This document shows positions 11,930 through 18,856 of a stretch of DNA of 64,000 nucleotides, in pieces. The stretch is from Actinocorallia populi (lineage in GTDB: Bacteria > Actinomycetota > Actinomycetes > Streptosporangiales > Streptosporangiaceae), in contig NZ_PVZV01000002.1 of the NCBI RefSeq assembly GCF_002995495.1, positions 248,001 through 312,000 of the forward strand, read 5' to 3'. Under the pieces are notes generated by a model. The model ran no database searches. It was given only the letters and a program-made list of their open reading frames with translations, and had not been told where the DNA came from. The position numbers were made by a program, and so were the translations under genes. The stretch's first letter is position 1; each line of letters opens with the position of its first letter.

Positions 11930-12610
11930 GTGCGCCTTGTCATAGCCCGTTGCAGTGTCGACTACGTGGGGCGGCTCACCGCCCACCTCCCGCAGGCCAC
12001 CCGGCTCATCCTCATGAAGGCCGACGGCAGTGTGTCCATCCACGCCGACGACCGGGCCTTCAAACCGCTGAACTGGATGAACCCGCCCTGCAGCGTGCGG
12101 GAGGAGGCCTACACCGAACACGGGGCCGTCGCCCGCTGGACGGTCACCCACGGCAAGTCGGGGGAGCGGCTGATCCTCACCCTCTTCGAGGTGCTGCACG
12201 ACCACCGGCACGAGCTGGGGGTGGACCCGGGCCTGCAGAAGGACGGGGTGGAGGCGCACCTGCAGGAACTGCTCGCCGAGCACATCACCACGCTGGGAGA
12301 GGGCTACCGCCTGGTCCGGCGGGAGTACCCGACGGCGATCGGGCCGGTGGACATCCTGTGCCGGGACGCCTCGGGGGCGACGGTCGCGGTGGAGATCAAG
12401 CGCCGGGGCGAGATCGACGGGGTCGAGCAGCTCACCCGCTACCTGGAGCTGCTCAACCGTGACCCGCTGCTGGCGCCGGTCAAGGGCGTCTTCGCCGCCC
12501 AGGAGATCAAGCCGCAGGCACGGGTCCTCGCCCACGACCGGGGGATCGAGACCCTCACGCTGGACTACGACGCGCTGCGGGGGATCGAGCGCGAGGGCAC
12601 GCTCTTCTGA
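11930..12610 (+). CDS. nucS: Mismatch-specific endonuclease NucS/EndoMS
   Basis: NucS cuts both strands at mismatches and replaces MutS/MutL repair in most actinobacteria. The N-terminal DNA-binding domain starts [20 protein letters not shown], and the RecB-like nuclease core shows [16 protein letters not shown] (metal Asp), VAVEIKRRG (E-x-K) and the QLTRYLELL helix with Gln. I take GTG 11930 because it gives the usual N-terminus and 226 residues; an upstream GTG at 11903 would add nine residues. The C-terminus ends in EGTLF, resembling the clamp-binding tail of the family. Confidence 0.95.
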   Translation: MRLVIARCSVDYVGRLTAHLPQATRLILMKADGSVSIHADDRAFKPLNWMNPPCSVREEAYTEHGAVARWTVTHGKSGERLILTLFEVLHDHRHELGVDPGLQKDGVEAHLQELLAEHITTLGEGYRLVRREYPTAIGPVDILCRDASGATVAVEIKRRGEIDGVEQLTRYLELLNRDPLLAPVKGVFAAQEIKPQARVLAHDRGIETLTLDYDALRGIEREGTLF

Positions 12611-12616
12611 GCCGGG

Positions 12617-12637
12617 CGGGGGCGGTTCGCGCCCCCG
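12617..12637 (+). terminator. Hairpin after nucS
   Basis: The arms 12617-12624 (CGGGGGCG) and 12630-12637 pair perfectly around GTTCG, seven bases after the nucS stop. Confidence 0.6.
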
Positions 12638-12648
12638 TATGACGCAGA

Positions 12649-12682
12649 ACGGCCCCGGCGGGTGGACTCCCGCCGGGGCCGT
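12649..12682. terminator. Bidirectional hairpin between nucS and the secreted-protein cluster
   Basis: Perfect 14-bp arms lie at 12649-12662 and 12669-12682 with a 6-nt loop. It lies between convergent genes and can stop both nucS and the minus-strand gene that ends at 12709. Confidence 0.8.
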
Positions 12683-12708
12683 CTCGTCAGAGGCGGTTCC
12701 GCCACCGG

Positions 12709-13077
12709 TCAGCGGCGGCTGTTCTTGTTCTTCTTGTACTTGTAGTTGTAGATGTAGACGTTCTGGTGCTGCTGCTGCTGCAGCTTCTGCTGGCGGTTGC
12801 GCAGCGACCAGTCCTTGCGGTGATGGTTGTTGAAGTGGTGGCGCCTGTGGTGCCAGCGGTCCTCGCCCCGGCAGCCGCGGCGGTCGTGCCAGCGGCCGTT
12901 CCAGCCCTCCCAGTCGTCCTCCCAGCAGTCCCATTCCCACCAGTCGTCGCCGTATCCCGAGGCGGCGGTGACGGTGGCGGTCTGCGTGGTGGTCGCCGGA
13001 GTGGCGGCGGCCGGGGCCCCCATCAGGGACGCGCCGAGGACGGCCGCTCCGATGGCTCCGATGGTTTCCTTGATCAT
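12709..13077 (-). CDS. Small secreted Trp/His/Gln-rich protein (MIKET family member 1)
   Basis: I recognise no known domain. The 122-residue product starts with the leader shared by the whole cluster (MIKETIGAIGAAVLGASLMG) and a likely Ala-rich signal-peptidase site (GAPAAA). The mature part is very unusual: an acidic Trp-rich stretch (DDWWEWDCWEDDWEGW), then a His/Arg block (HHRRHHFNNHHR), a Gln/Lys stretch and a Tyr/Asn/Lys tail. The ATG at 13077 has GGAGGT five bases upstream; the frame opens 12 codons earlier without a ribosome site. The cluster's promoter box lies at 13128-13167. Export is inferred from the hydrophobic leader. Confidence 0.75.
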   Translation of the reverse strand: MIKETIGAIGAAVLGASLMGAPAAATPATTTQTATVTAASGYGDDWWEWDCWEDDWEGWNGRWHDRRGCRGEDRWHHRRHHFNNHHRKDWSLRNRQQKLQQQQHQNVYIYNYKYKKNKNSRR

Positions 13078-13127
13078 GTCTACCTCCAGTGATGAAGTGC
13101 GACTAAACGGCATCTGTCCACCATTGA

Positions 13128-13167
13128 GTATTGAGAAATGTCTAGTTCGATCTTCGATCAGTCAAAA
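13128..13167 (-). promoter_or_regulatory. Shared promoter box of family member 1
   Basis: On the minus strand the region reads TTTTGACT, 18 nt from the end of TTGACT to ACATTT, then CTCAATAC. The same TTGAC-N18-(A/G)CATTT-(C/T)C(A/G)nTAC pattern precedes four other cluster genes. Confidence 0.6.
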
Positions 13168-13259
13168 CTGGTAATGAGCCGGTTCCGTCGAGTGGAATGT
13201 CCTTTTTGTTAGGGTGAAACGGTGGTCGGAAAGGGCGACGGCCCGCAGGGAAAAGAAAA

Positions 13260-13292
13260 GGCCCCTCGGGAACACTCGGTTCCCGAGGGGCC
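13260..13292 (-). terminator. Rho-independent terminator of family member 2
   Basis: Perfect 14-bp arms lie at 13260-13273 and 13279-13292 with a 5-nt loop. On the minus strand the hairpin is followed by CTTTTCTTTT. Confidence 0.9.
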
Positions 13293-13329
13293 GGTCAGGC
13301 TGTCACCGTTGTGGCCTCACCTGCGGCTG

Positions 13330-13596
13330 TCAGTCGATGCGGAAGTGGATCCCGCCGTACTGGTTGCCGCTGTAGTTGTGGTTGAAGCTGCCCCAGCCGT
13401 GGTGGCCCCAGCCGTGGTGGCCCCAGCCGTGGTGGTGGCCCCAGCCGTGGTGGTAGTGGCCGCCGCACCAGTTGTCGCAGCCCGCCACGACGGTCTGGCT
13501 GCCGGTGGTGGTGCTGGCCTCGGCCGCGGTGGCCACCGCCGGGGCTCCGAGCAGGGCGGCGCCCAGGGCGACGACGCTGAACGTCTCCTTGATCAT
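13330..13596 (-). CDS. Small secreted His/Gly/Trp repeat protein (MIKET family member 2)
   Basis: The 88-residue product has the cluster leader (MIKETFSVVALGAALLGAPA) with a probable cleavage after ATAAEA or nearby. The mature part is short and contains CDNWC followed by four HHGWG-type repeats and a Tyr/Asn/Gly end, with 12 His residues in total. Such His-rich repeats often bind Ni, Zn or Cu, but that is inference. The ATG at 13596 has GGAGGTAGAC in front, identical to the preceding member. Its own promoter box (13647-13686) and terminator (13260-13292) make it a separate transcription unit. Confidence 0.75.
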   Translation of the reverse strand: MIKETFSVVALGAALLGAPAVATAAEASTTTGSQTVVAGCDNWCGGHYHHGWGHHHGWGHHGWGHHGWGSFNHNYSGNQYGGIHFRID

Positions 13597-13646
13597 GTCT
13601 ACCTCCAGAGTGAAGATGTGACTAAACGGCATCTGTCCGCCATTTG

Positions 13647-13686
13647 GTATTGGGAAATGTCCGAGCTGTTCTGCTGTTGGTCAAAA
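13647..13686 (-). promoter_or_regulatory. Shared promoter box of family member 2
   Basis: The minus strand shows TTTTGACC, 18 nt after TTGACC, then ACATTTCCCAATAC. The 5' leader that follows (GGACAGATGCCGTTTAGTC) is also shared with member 1. Confidence 0.6.
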
Positions 13687-13755
13687 CACCTGGCGGATCC
13701 CCTCTGTCTGCTGAAACACGCAGGTGCCGCGGAGTGATGCCTGAGAGAAGTAAAT

Positions 13756-13783
13756 CCCCCGGAAACCGAGAGGTCTCCGAGGG
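13756..13783 (-). terminator. Terminator of family member 3
   Basis: The minus-strand RNA pairs CCCTCGGAGACC with GGTTTCCGGGGG (12 bp, two G-U pairs) around a 4-nt loop, followed by ATTTACTT. The arms are at 13756-13767 and 13772-13783. Confidence 0.7.
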
Positions 13784-13864
13784 ACACGCGATCTGCTGCG
13801 AGCGGAACCCGGCAGATTCAACAATCAACTCTTCTTGGAGTCGTGCCTTCCGGCAGGGCGCCGT

Positions 13865-14386
13865 TCAGCGGCGGCGGTCGTGGTTCCTTCCGTTGTGGTT
13901 CCTGCCGTTGTCGTCCCTCCAGTCATGGTCGTTGTCGCCGTTCCAGTCGTGGCCGTTGTCCCACCAGTCCCGGTCGCTGCGGATCCGGAACCGGTCGCTG
14001 TAGTACGGGTAGTACCGCCAGCTCTCAGGGATGTAGATGCGGTAGGCGTGGTGCCGGCCGGCGCGGACGGACCAGTCGGCTCTCCCGCGCCAGTCGGTGC
14101 GTTCGCAGTCCACGGTCCTCCAGCCGCCCCAGCGCCTCATCTGCAGGCAGGCCTGGACGCGCTGCGCGGGCTCGCGGTCGTCGGCCTCGCGGACCCGGAT
14201 GTCGATGCGCCCCCACCGCCCCCGGCGCTCGGTGTCGATCCGGACGGTGAGCGCCTCCCGCCGCGCCGCGGAGGCGGCCTCGGCGGAGGCGGCGGAGACG
14301 GTGCGCTCGGCCGTGGCCGTCGCGGCCCCCGGCACGCTCGCCAACGTCATTCCGAGAACGGTGGCTCCCAGCGTTTCCTTGAACAT
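13865..14386 (-). CDS. Small secreted protein with two-Cys beta domain and charged tail (MIKET family member 3)
   Basis: The 173-residue product has the cluster leader in the variant MFKETLGATVLGMTL and a signal cleavage near ATATA. The mature part has the beta-strand pattern shared with members 4, 5 and 6: LTVRIDTERR, a conserved Cys in QACLQMRR, a second Cys in VDCERTDWRGRADW, and the AYRIYIP strand. A long tail rich in Asp, Asn, Trp and Arg follows (DWWDNGHDWNGDNDHDW). The ATG at 14386 has GGAGG upstream. No known catalytic motif is visible. Confidence 0.75.
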   Translation of the reverse strand: MFKETLGATVLGMTLASVPGAATATAERTVSAASAEAASAARREALTVRIDTERRGRWGRIDIRVREADDREPAQRVQACLQMRRWGGWRTVDCERTDWRGRADWSVRAGRHHAYRIYIPESWRYYPYYSDRFRIRSDRDWWDNGHDWNGDNDHDWRDDNGRNHNGRNHDRRR

Positions 14387-14439
14387 GTCGGCCTCCAGAT
14401 GCGAAGTGTGACTTCGGTACAACATCTGTCCGGCTTCGA

Positions 14440-14477
14440 GTAGCGAGAAATGCCATCTTCGCCCTGCGGTCGGTCAA
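14440..14477 (-). promoter_or_regulatory. Shared promoter box of family member 3
   Basis: The minus strand shows TTGACC, 18 nt, GCATTTCTCGCTAC, a slightly diverged copy of the cluster box. Confidence 0.5.
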
Positions 14478-14547
14478 GAAGGGAAGGAGATAGGAGGATA
14501 GGCGAGAAATGTCGTCTGTTTGGGCGGAGTTCGGCGGGGAACAAAAG

Positions 14548-14577
14548 GCCCCCGGAAACCGGACGGTCTCCGAGGGC
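14548..14577 (-). terminator. Rho-independent terminator of family member 4
   Basis: The arms 14548-14560 and 14565-14577 pair on the minus strand over 13 bp (G-U included) with a 4-nt loop, followed by CTTTTGTT. The sequence is almost the same as the member 3 terminator. Confidence 0.85.
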
Positions 14578-14603
14578 GCGGGATGGTCGTTCCGTCCCCC
14601 GTT

Positions 14604-14978
14604 TCACCCGCGTCCCAGGTCGGCGGGCTCGTCCGCGGCGAACGCCCTGCTGCGGAACCCCTCGTGGTCCCGGGTGGGCGGGATGAGGATCCGGTAGGTC
14701 TTCCGGGGATCGGCCAGCCAGGTGACACGGCCCTTCCCGTCGGTCTTCGCGCATTCGAGGGTCCGGAAGCCCTTCCTGCGTATCTGGAGGCAGACCCTGA
14801 GACCCTCCACCGGCTCCTTGTCCTCGTCCTTGACGATGGTCCGGACCCGGCTCAGATTCCCGAAGACCTCGGTCCAGACCCTGATCCGGACGGAGATCTC
14901 CTCTTTCGGGGCCGCGGCGGCGGGCGCGCTCACCAGCGTCGCGCCGAGGACCGCGGCCCCGAGCGCTTCCTTGATCAT
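14604..14978 (-). CDS. Small secreted two-Cys beta-domain protein (MIKET family member 4)
   Basis: The 124-residue product starts MIKEALGAAVLGATLVSAPA and is probably cleaved after AAAA. The mature domain (about residues 27-110) shares strands with members 3, 5 and 6: ISVRIRVWTEVFGNLSRVRT, VCLQIRRKGFRTLEC with two Cys, TDGKGRVTW and KTYRILIP, then a SRAF motif. The layout resembles an Ig/transthyretin-like beta sandwich (inference from the strand pattern). The promoter box in front is the most diverged copy of the six. Confidence 0.78.
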   Translation of the reverse strand: MIKEALGAAVLGATLVSAPAAAAPKEEISVRIRVWTEVFGNLSRVRTIVKDEDKEPVEGLRVCLQIRRKGFRTLECAKTDGKGRVTWLADPRKTYRILIPPTRDHEGFRSRAFAADEPADLGRG

Positions 14979-15104
14979 GTCTGCCTCCGGCTATGGAATT
15001 GCGACTAATGACCGTCTATCCGGTATTTAGGTATTAAGGGGTATCCGTTTGTCGCCGGGTCGATCAGATCGAGCGTGGGGCAGAAGGCCTTCGGGAAGGA
15101 GAAA

Positions 15105-15134
15105 GCCTCCGGAAACCGGTGGGCCTCCGGAGGC
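15105..15134 (-). terminator. Rho-independent terminator of family member 5
   Basis: The arms 15105-15112 and 15127-15134 (GCCTCCGG/CCGGAGGC) enclose the cluster motif GGTTTCC. On the minus strand TTTCTCCTTC follows. Confidence 0.7.
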
Positions 15135-15219
15135 GGGACCCCGGGCCCTGCCCGTGCCCTCGTCCCCTCGCCTTCGGTCGGGTCAGGGGCACGCGGTGAC
15201 GCCCCTGACCCGCACGGGC

Positions 15220-15627
15220 TCAGATGTCCAGGTTCTCGTCGGCGTCGAACGCGCGGCTGGTGAAGGAATTGAAGCCGCCCCCGGCGGGGACGCGGATCTG
15301 GTAAACCCGGTTGGGGTTCACGTCGAACCGGACACGTCCGTCGCTGCCGGTCAGCCCGCAGGTGAGGATGGGGAAGTTGCCGGCCGCGTTCCTCCTTCGC
15401 AGGCAGACGTTCTTGCCGGTGACCTTGTTGTCGTCCTCGTCCTCGAGCGTGACCCTGATGCGGCTCAGGTTTCCGACCACATCGGTCCTGACCCGGATGG
15501 CCACGGAGAGGTTCTCCTGCGCGGCGGCGGTACTGGGAAAGGCGCCCGGGGTCTGCGCCGCCGCCGTGGCCGGTACGCCGAACAGGGTCGCGCCGAGGAC
15601 GGCCACTCCGAGTGTTTCCTTGATCAT
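15220..15627 (-). CDS. Small secreted two-Cys beta-domain protein (MIKET family member 5)
   Basis: The 135-residue product begins MIKETLGVAVLGATLFGVPA and has a signal-type cleavage region ATAAAQ. The mature part matches member 4 most closely: NLSVAIRVRTDVVGNLSRIR, NVCLRRR and LTCGLTGSDGRVRF with two Cys, VYQIRVP, then FTSRAFDADENLDI. The ATG at 15627 has GGAGGCAGGCAAA in front; the frame runs upstream through the leader RNA without a ribosome site. The promoter box is at 15683-15720. Confidence 0.78.
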   Translation of the reverse strand: MIKETLGVAVLGATLFGVPATAAAQTPGAFPSTAAAQENLSVAIRVRTDVVGNLSRIRVTLEDEDDNKVTGKNVCLRRRNAAGNFPILTCGLTGSDGRVRFDVNPNRVYQIRVPAGGGFNSFTSRAFDADENLDI

Positions 15628-15682
15628 TTTGCCTGCCTCCAGATGCGGAAGTGTGACTAGTACGGCATCTGTCCGGCATTCG

Positions 15683-15720
15683 GTATGGGGAAATGTCTGC
15701 CTTTCGCTATTGTTGGTCAA
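15683..15720 (-). promoter_or_regulatory. Shared promoter box of family member 5
   Basis: The minus strand shows TTGACC, 18 nt, ACATTTCCCCATAC, followed by the conserved GGACAGATGCCG leader. Confidence 0.6.
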
Positions 15721-15816
15721 GAGTGATTTTGTGCGGTATGGTCCCGCAACTCTGTTGGATGAGGGTGAATTCTCGCTCTGATATCTATTGGGCTATTTGT
15801 CCGGCTTTGGCGGGTT

Positions 15817-16707
15817 TTATAGGGTGCTCGGCGGGACAAAGGGCACGCCGACGCGCTGGTGGGCCTGCTCGACGTAACGCTGGTGGACGCCGTGGCGGAG
15901 GGTCCTGGTGATGGCCTCGCCGGCGGCGCGGGCGGCCAGGGGGGCGAGCGGGGTGCGGGCGTGCAGGCCCAGCAGGCGCTTGGCCCAGCCGGGGAGCAGG
16001 TCGGTGGCGACCCGGCTGACGATCTGGGTGGTGACCTGGCTGGTCCTGTCGTCGCCGTAGGGGCCGCGCAGGAACCTGACGGCCTCCAGGGTCTCCTCGC
16101 TGACGGTCAGGCGGGGGCGCATCATGGCGAAGTAGTCCTCGACGTCGGCGCGGGACCTGGGGACGTCCGTGGCGCCGAGCTTCTCGGAGATCACCGCGTA
16201 CTGGGAGAAGTACTCGTCGAGGCCCTTCCCGTCCAGCGGTTTGGGGTGATAGCGCAGGTGGGCGCGGGCCGCCTGGTAGGCCTGGGTGGTGCCGGTCCAG
16301 ATGATGTCGGCGGACTCGGTCGCCGAGTACGGGCGGCCGTCGGGCATGGTGCCGTGCACCCGGGTGTGCATCTTCCGGACGATCCCCGCCAGTTTCTCGG
16401 CGACCGGGGTGGCGGCGAAGGACATGCCCCGGATGAAGCTGGCCGTGAAGCCGAGCCGTTTGATGGGGTCCTGGAGGTAGTTGGAATGCTGGTTGGTGCC
16501 GTGCGTGACCGGCTCGTTCAGGGTGCCGAGCAGCAGCCCGGAGACGCCGCCGAGCACGCCGGTGACGTCGGTGTGCACATACCAGAGCGCGGAGCCGGGC
16601 CCGAAGAGACCGGGGTCGCCCACCGGCTCGGTGTACTGCTCGCCGGGCAGGTGGGTGGCGGCCAGCAGGGACCAGTAGGAGTCGTCGATCATCTCGCGGA
16701 GGTTCAT
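15817..16707 (-). CDS. DUF2236 (MpaB/latex-clearing-like) oxygenase family protein
   Basis: The 296-residue helical protein belongs to the DUF2236 group, which includes haem-dependent rubber oxygenase Lcp and MpaB. Recognisable parts are GSALWYVHTDVTGVLGG, NEPVTHGTNQHSNYLQDP and RLGFTASFIRGMSF, with a Tyr/Arg-rich middle. It is all-alpha without a signal peptide. I choose the ATG at 16707 because GTGAGG lies nine bases upstream; in-frame ATG 16716 and TTG 16737 are alternatives, the latter inside an 18-bp inverted repeat. It interrupts the MIKET gene cluster; a TetR gene lies about 0.7 kb upstream. The substrate is unknown. Confidence 0.8.
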   Translation of the reverse strand: MNLREMIDDSYWSLLAATHLPGEQYTEPVGDPGLFGPGSALWYVHTDVTGVLGGVSGLLLGTLNEPVTHGTNQHSNYLQDPIKRLGFTASFIRGMSFAATPVAEKLAGIVRKMHTRVHGTMPDGRPYSATESADIIWTGTTQAYQAARAHLRYHPKPLDGKGLDEYFSQYAVISEKLGATDVPRSRADVEDYFAMMRPRLTVSEETLEAVRFLRGPYGDDRTSQVTTQIVSRVATDLLPGWAKRLLGLHARTPLAPLAARAAGEAITRTLRHGVHQRYVEQAHQRVGVPFVPPSTL

Positions 16708-16719
16708 GCGCCACATCCT

Positions 16720-16765
16720 CACACCGCCCTGAGACAAAGTGCAACACTTGTCTCAGGGCGGTGTG
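16720..16765. repeat. Perfect 18-bp inverted repeat upstream of the DUF2236 gene
   Basis: The arms 16720-16737 and 16748-16765 are exact reverse complements with a 10-nt centre. It lies 11 nt after the end of member 6 and its 3' arm abuts the DUF2236 ribosome site. It may be a terminator for member 6, an operator, or both. No U-run follows. Confidence 0.85.
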
Positions 16766-16775
16766 GTGGCGGGGA

Positions 16776-17228
16776 TCAGTCGGCGGACTTCTGCCAGCCG
16801 GTGTCCTCGGTCTCGTCGCCTTCGAACGACTCGCTGGTGTACGCGTCGAAGCCGCCCTGCTTCTCGATGTGGATGCGGTAGGTGCGCGCGGGAACGGTGA
16901 TGGTCGCCTTGACGCTTCCCTGGTCGTCGGTGGTCCCGCAGGGCTGGAACGGAGGTTCGGGCAGGACGTTCGCCCACTGGCGGCCGGTCCTCGCCTGGAG
17001 GCACATCCGGACCTGGACGGGGTTCTTCTCGCTGTCCCTGACCTGGATCCTGACCGATGTCCGGCCCTGTGCGCCGGTGCCGGGCTTGACCCTGATCCTG
17101 ACGAAGAGGTCGTCGCTCTGCCGCACGGCGGCTTCGGCGGCGCCGGGGGCCGCTGCGGCAGTCGGTGCGTAGGGTGCGCCGAGCAGGGACCCCCCGAGGA
17201 CGGCGGCGCCGAGTGCTTCTCTGATCAT
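16776..17228 (-). CDS. Small secreted two-Cys beta-domain protein (MIKET family member 6)
   Basis: The 150-residue product has the leader variant MIREALGAAVLGGSLLGAPY and probable cleavage in TAAAAPGA. The mature domain follows the family pattern: LFVRIRVKPG, VRMCLQARTG, FQPCGTTDDQGSV with two Cys, RTYRIHIE, and the end motif DAYTSESFEGDE, which parallels FTSRAFDADE in member 5. The ATG at 17228 is preceded by GGAGGAAGAG. The promoter box is at 17284-17322. A frame with an ATG at 17501 is far longer but would span the promoter box and is rejected. Confidence 0.77.
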   Translation of the reverse strand: MIREALGAAVLGGSLLGAPYAPTAAAAPGAAEAAVRQSDDLFVRIRVKPGTGAQGRTSVRIQVRDSEKNPVQVRMCLQARTGRQWANVLPEPPFQPCGTTDDQGSVKATITVPARTYRIHIEKQGGFDAYTSESFEGDETEDTGWQKSAD

Positions 17229-17283
17229 CTCTCTTCCTCCGGTGGGCGGAAGTGCGGCTGAGGAGAGTTCTGCTCGACGGGGC

Positions 17284-17322
17284 GTATTGGGAAATGTCCT
17301 TTTTGTGATGTTGTTGGTCAAA
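17284..17322 (-). promoter_or_regulatory. Shared promoter box of family member 6
   Basis: The minus strand shows TTTGACC, 18 nt after TTGACC, then ACATTTCCCAATAC. It is 78 nt from the divergent TetR gene start. Confidence 0.6.
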
Positions 17323-17400
17323 GGTGCCGCGATGCTCCCGGGGCCTGCCGGGGCGAGCAGGGAAAGGGCCGGAGGCGGCCCCGGGGCTAGGCTGTGGGCC

Positions 17401-17964
17401 ATGTCGCCCCAGGAGAAGATCATCGATGCGGCGGAGGAGTGCTTCGCCCGGTTCGGAGTGGCCAAGACGACGGTCGAGGACGTCGCGCACGCGGCGGGCA
17501 TGTCGCGGGCGACGCTCTACCGCAACTTCTCCGGAGGCAGGGACGAGCTGATCCTGGCGGTCTTCCTGCGCGACGTCGGGCGCTTCCTCGACCGCATGGG
17601 GGAGCGGCTGCCGCAGGAGTTCACCCCCGCCGAGGCCGTCGTGGCCGGGGTGATGGACGCGGTGGAGTTCGTGCAGGGCGAGCCGCGCTTCGCCGCGCTG
17701 TTCGTCCCCGAGGCGGTCGGGCACACCCACAAAGTGGTCAGCGCCGCCTCGCAGCGCGCCCTGGACCTGTGCGCCGCACGGGTGGAGCCCTACTTCGCCG
17801 CCGCCCAGCAGGCCGGCCTGCTCCGTCCCGAGCTGGACGTCGCGGGGACGGTGGAGTTCCTCTTCCGGATGATCGCCTCGCTCAGCCTCGCCCCGCTGGT
17901 CCGGGACGACGAGGAGACCCGGCGGTTCCTGCGCCTGTACGTCGTGCCCGCCCTCGTTCCCTGA
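17401..17964 (+). CDS. TetR/AcrR family transcriptional regulator
   Basis: The 187-residue repressor-type protein has the TetR helix-turn-helix at about 8-48 (IIDAAEECFARFGVAKTTVE, then AAGMSRATLYRNF) and an all-helical ligand domain with Pro/Ala-rich C-terminus. It is divergent from the MIKET family member 6 gene and just upstream of the M50 protease. Local TetR proteins often control a neighbouring oxidase or hydrolase; the DUF2236 gene and the 16.72-kb inverted repeat are plausible targets (inference). The ligand is unknown. Confidence 0.9.
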   Translation: MSPQEKIIDAAEECFARFGVAKTTVEDVAHAAGMSRATLYRNFSGGRDELILAVFLRDVGRFLDRMGERLPQEFTPAEAVVAGVMDAVEFVQGEPRFAALFVPEAVGHTHKVVSAASQRALDLCAARVEPYFAAAQQAGLLRPELDVAGTVEFLFRMIASLSLAPLVRDDEETRRFLRLYVVPALVP

Positions 17965-17999
17965 TTCCGCGCGTCCGGCGGGCGGGTAGCGTGCGTCCC

Positions 18000-18782
18000 G
18001 TGAGAGCAGAAGCGGTGGAGAGCCGTTCCAGCCGGGGCATCAGCCCCGTCTTCCTGGTGATTCTGGCCTTCACCGTCGGCTGCGGTGTGATCGCCTGGCG
18101 GTACGGCGACGACCCGGCGCAGCCCGCGCGGCTGGCGGTGTTCGGGTTCGTGGTGGGCGCCTGGATCGTGTCGTTGTGCCTGCACGAGTTCGGGCACGCC
18201 TTCCTGGCGCACCGCTTCGGCGACCGGCTGATCGAGGCGCGGGGCTACCTGACCCTGAACCCGCTGAAGTACACCGACATGACGCTCAGCATCGTCCTGC
18301 CGGTGCTGTTCCTGCTGCTCGGCGGCATCGGCCTGCCGGGCGGCGCGGTCTGGGTGGACCGGGGCGCGATCCGCGGCAGGCTGCGGCACAGCCTGGTCGC
18401 GCTGGCGGGTCCGCTGGCCAACGTGGTGTTCGCGCTGGTGATCGGGCTGGCGCTGGGGCGCTTCCTGGAGGGCGGGCACCTGGTGTTCTGGTGCGCGCTG
18501 GCCTACCTGGGGTTCCTGCAGGTCACGGCCGCGGTGCTGAACCTGCTGCCGGTCCCCGGCCTGGACGGCTTCGGCATCTGGGAGCCCTACCTGCCGCGCC
18601 CGTTCGTGCAGAAGGTCGCGCCCTGGGGCGGCTACCTGTTCCTGGGCCTCATCGCGTTGTTGTGGATCCCGGTGTTCAACCGGTGGTTCTTCGACCTGGT
18701 CCACCACGTCACCGGCTGGTTCGGCATCGACGCCGATCTGTCCGGGGCGGGGCACTCGCTCTTCCTCTTCTGGCAGGTCTGA
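18000..18782 (+). CDS. M50-family (site-2-type) membrane metalloprotease
   Basis: The 260-residue protein has about six membrane segments. The zinc site HEFGH is at 62-66 in the second hydrophobic region, and the third ligand motif NLLPVPGLDGFG lies near residues 181-192. The family cuts substrate helices inside the membrane. It belongs to the short SpoIVFB-like class without PDZ or CBS domains. I chose the GTG at 18000, 35 nt after the TetR stop; another GTG lies five codons later. No obvious substrate gene is adjacent. Confidence 0.85.
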   Translation: MRAEAVESRSSRGISPVFLVILAFTVGCGVIAWRYGDDPAQPARLAVFGFVVGAWIVSLCLHEFGHAFLAHRFGDRLIEARGYLTLNPLKYTDMTLSIVLPVLFLLLGGIGLPGGAVWVDRGAIRGRLRHSLVALAGPLANVVFALVIGLALGRFLEGGHLVFWCALAYLGFLQVTAAVLNLLPVPGLDGFGIWEPYLPRPFVQKVAPWGGYLFLGLIALLWIPVFNRWFFDLVHHVTGWFGIDADLSGAGHSLFLFWQV

Positions 18783-18856
18783 ACTACCCGGCGGGCGTAA
18801 GTGATGATTTACTACGCCGCAACAGCCATCTTCGTCTTCTCCTGGGAGGTCCCGTT

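Noticed and set aside
16776-17501. Long minus-strand ORF with start at 17501 for cluster member 6
   Set aside because: It would span the conserved promoter box and the TetR start; ATG 17228 has GGAGG and the shared leader.
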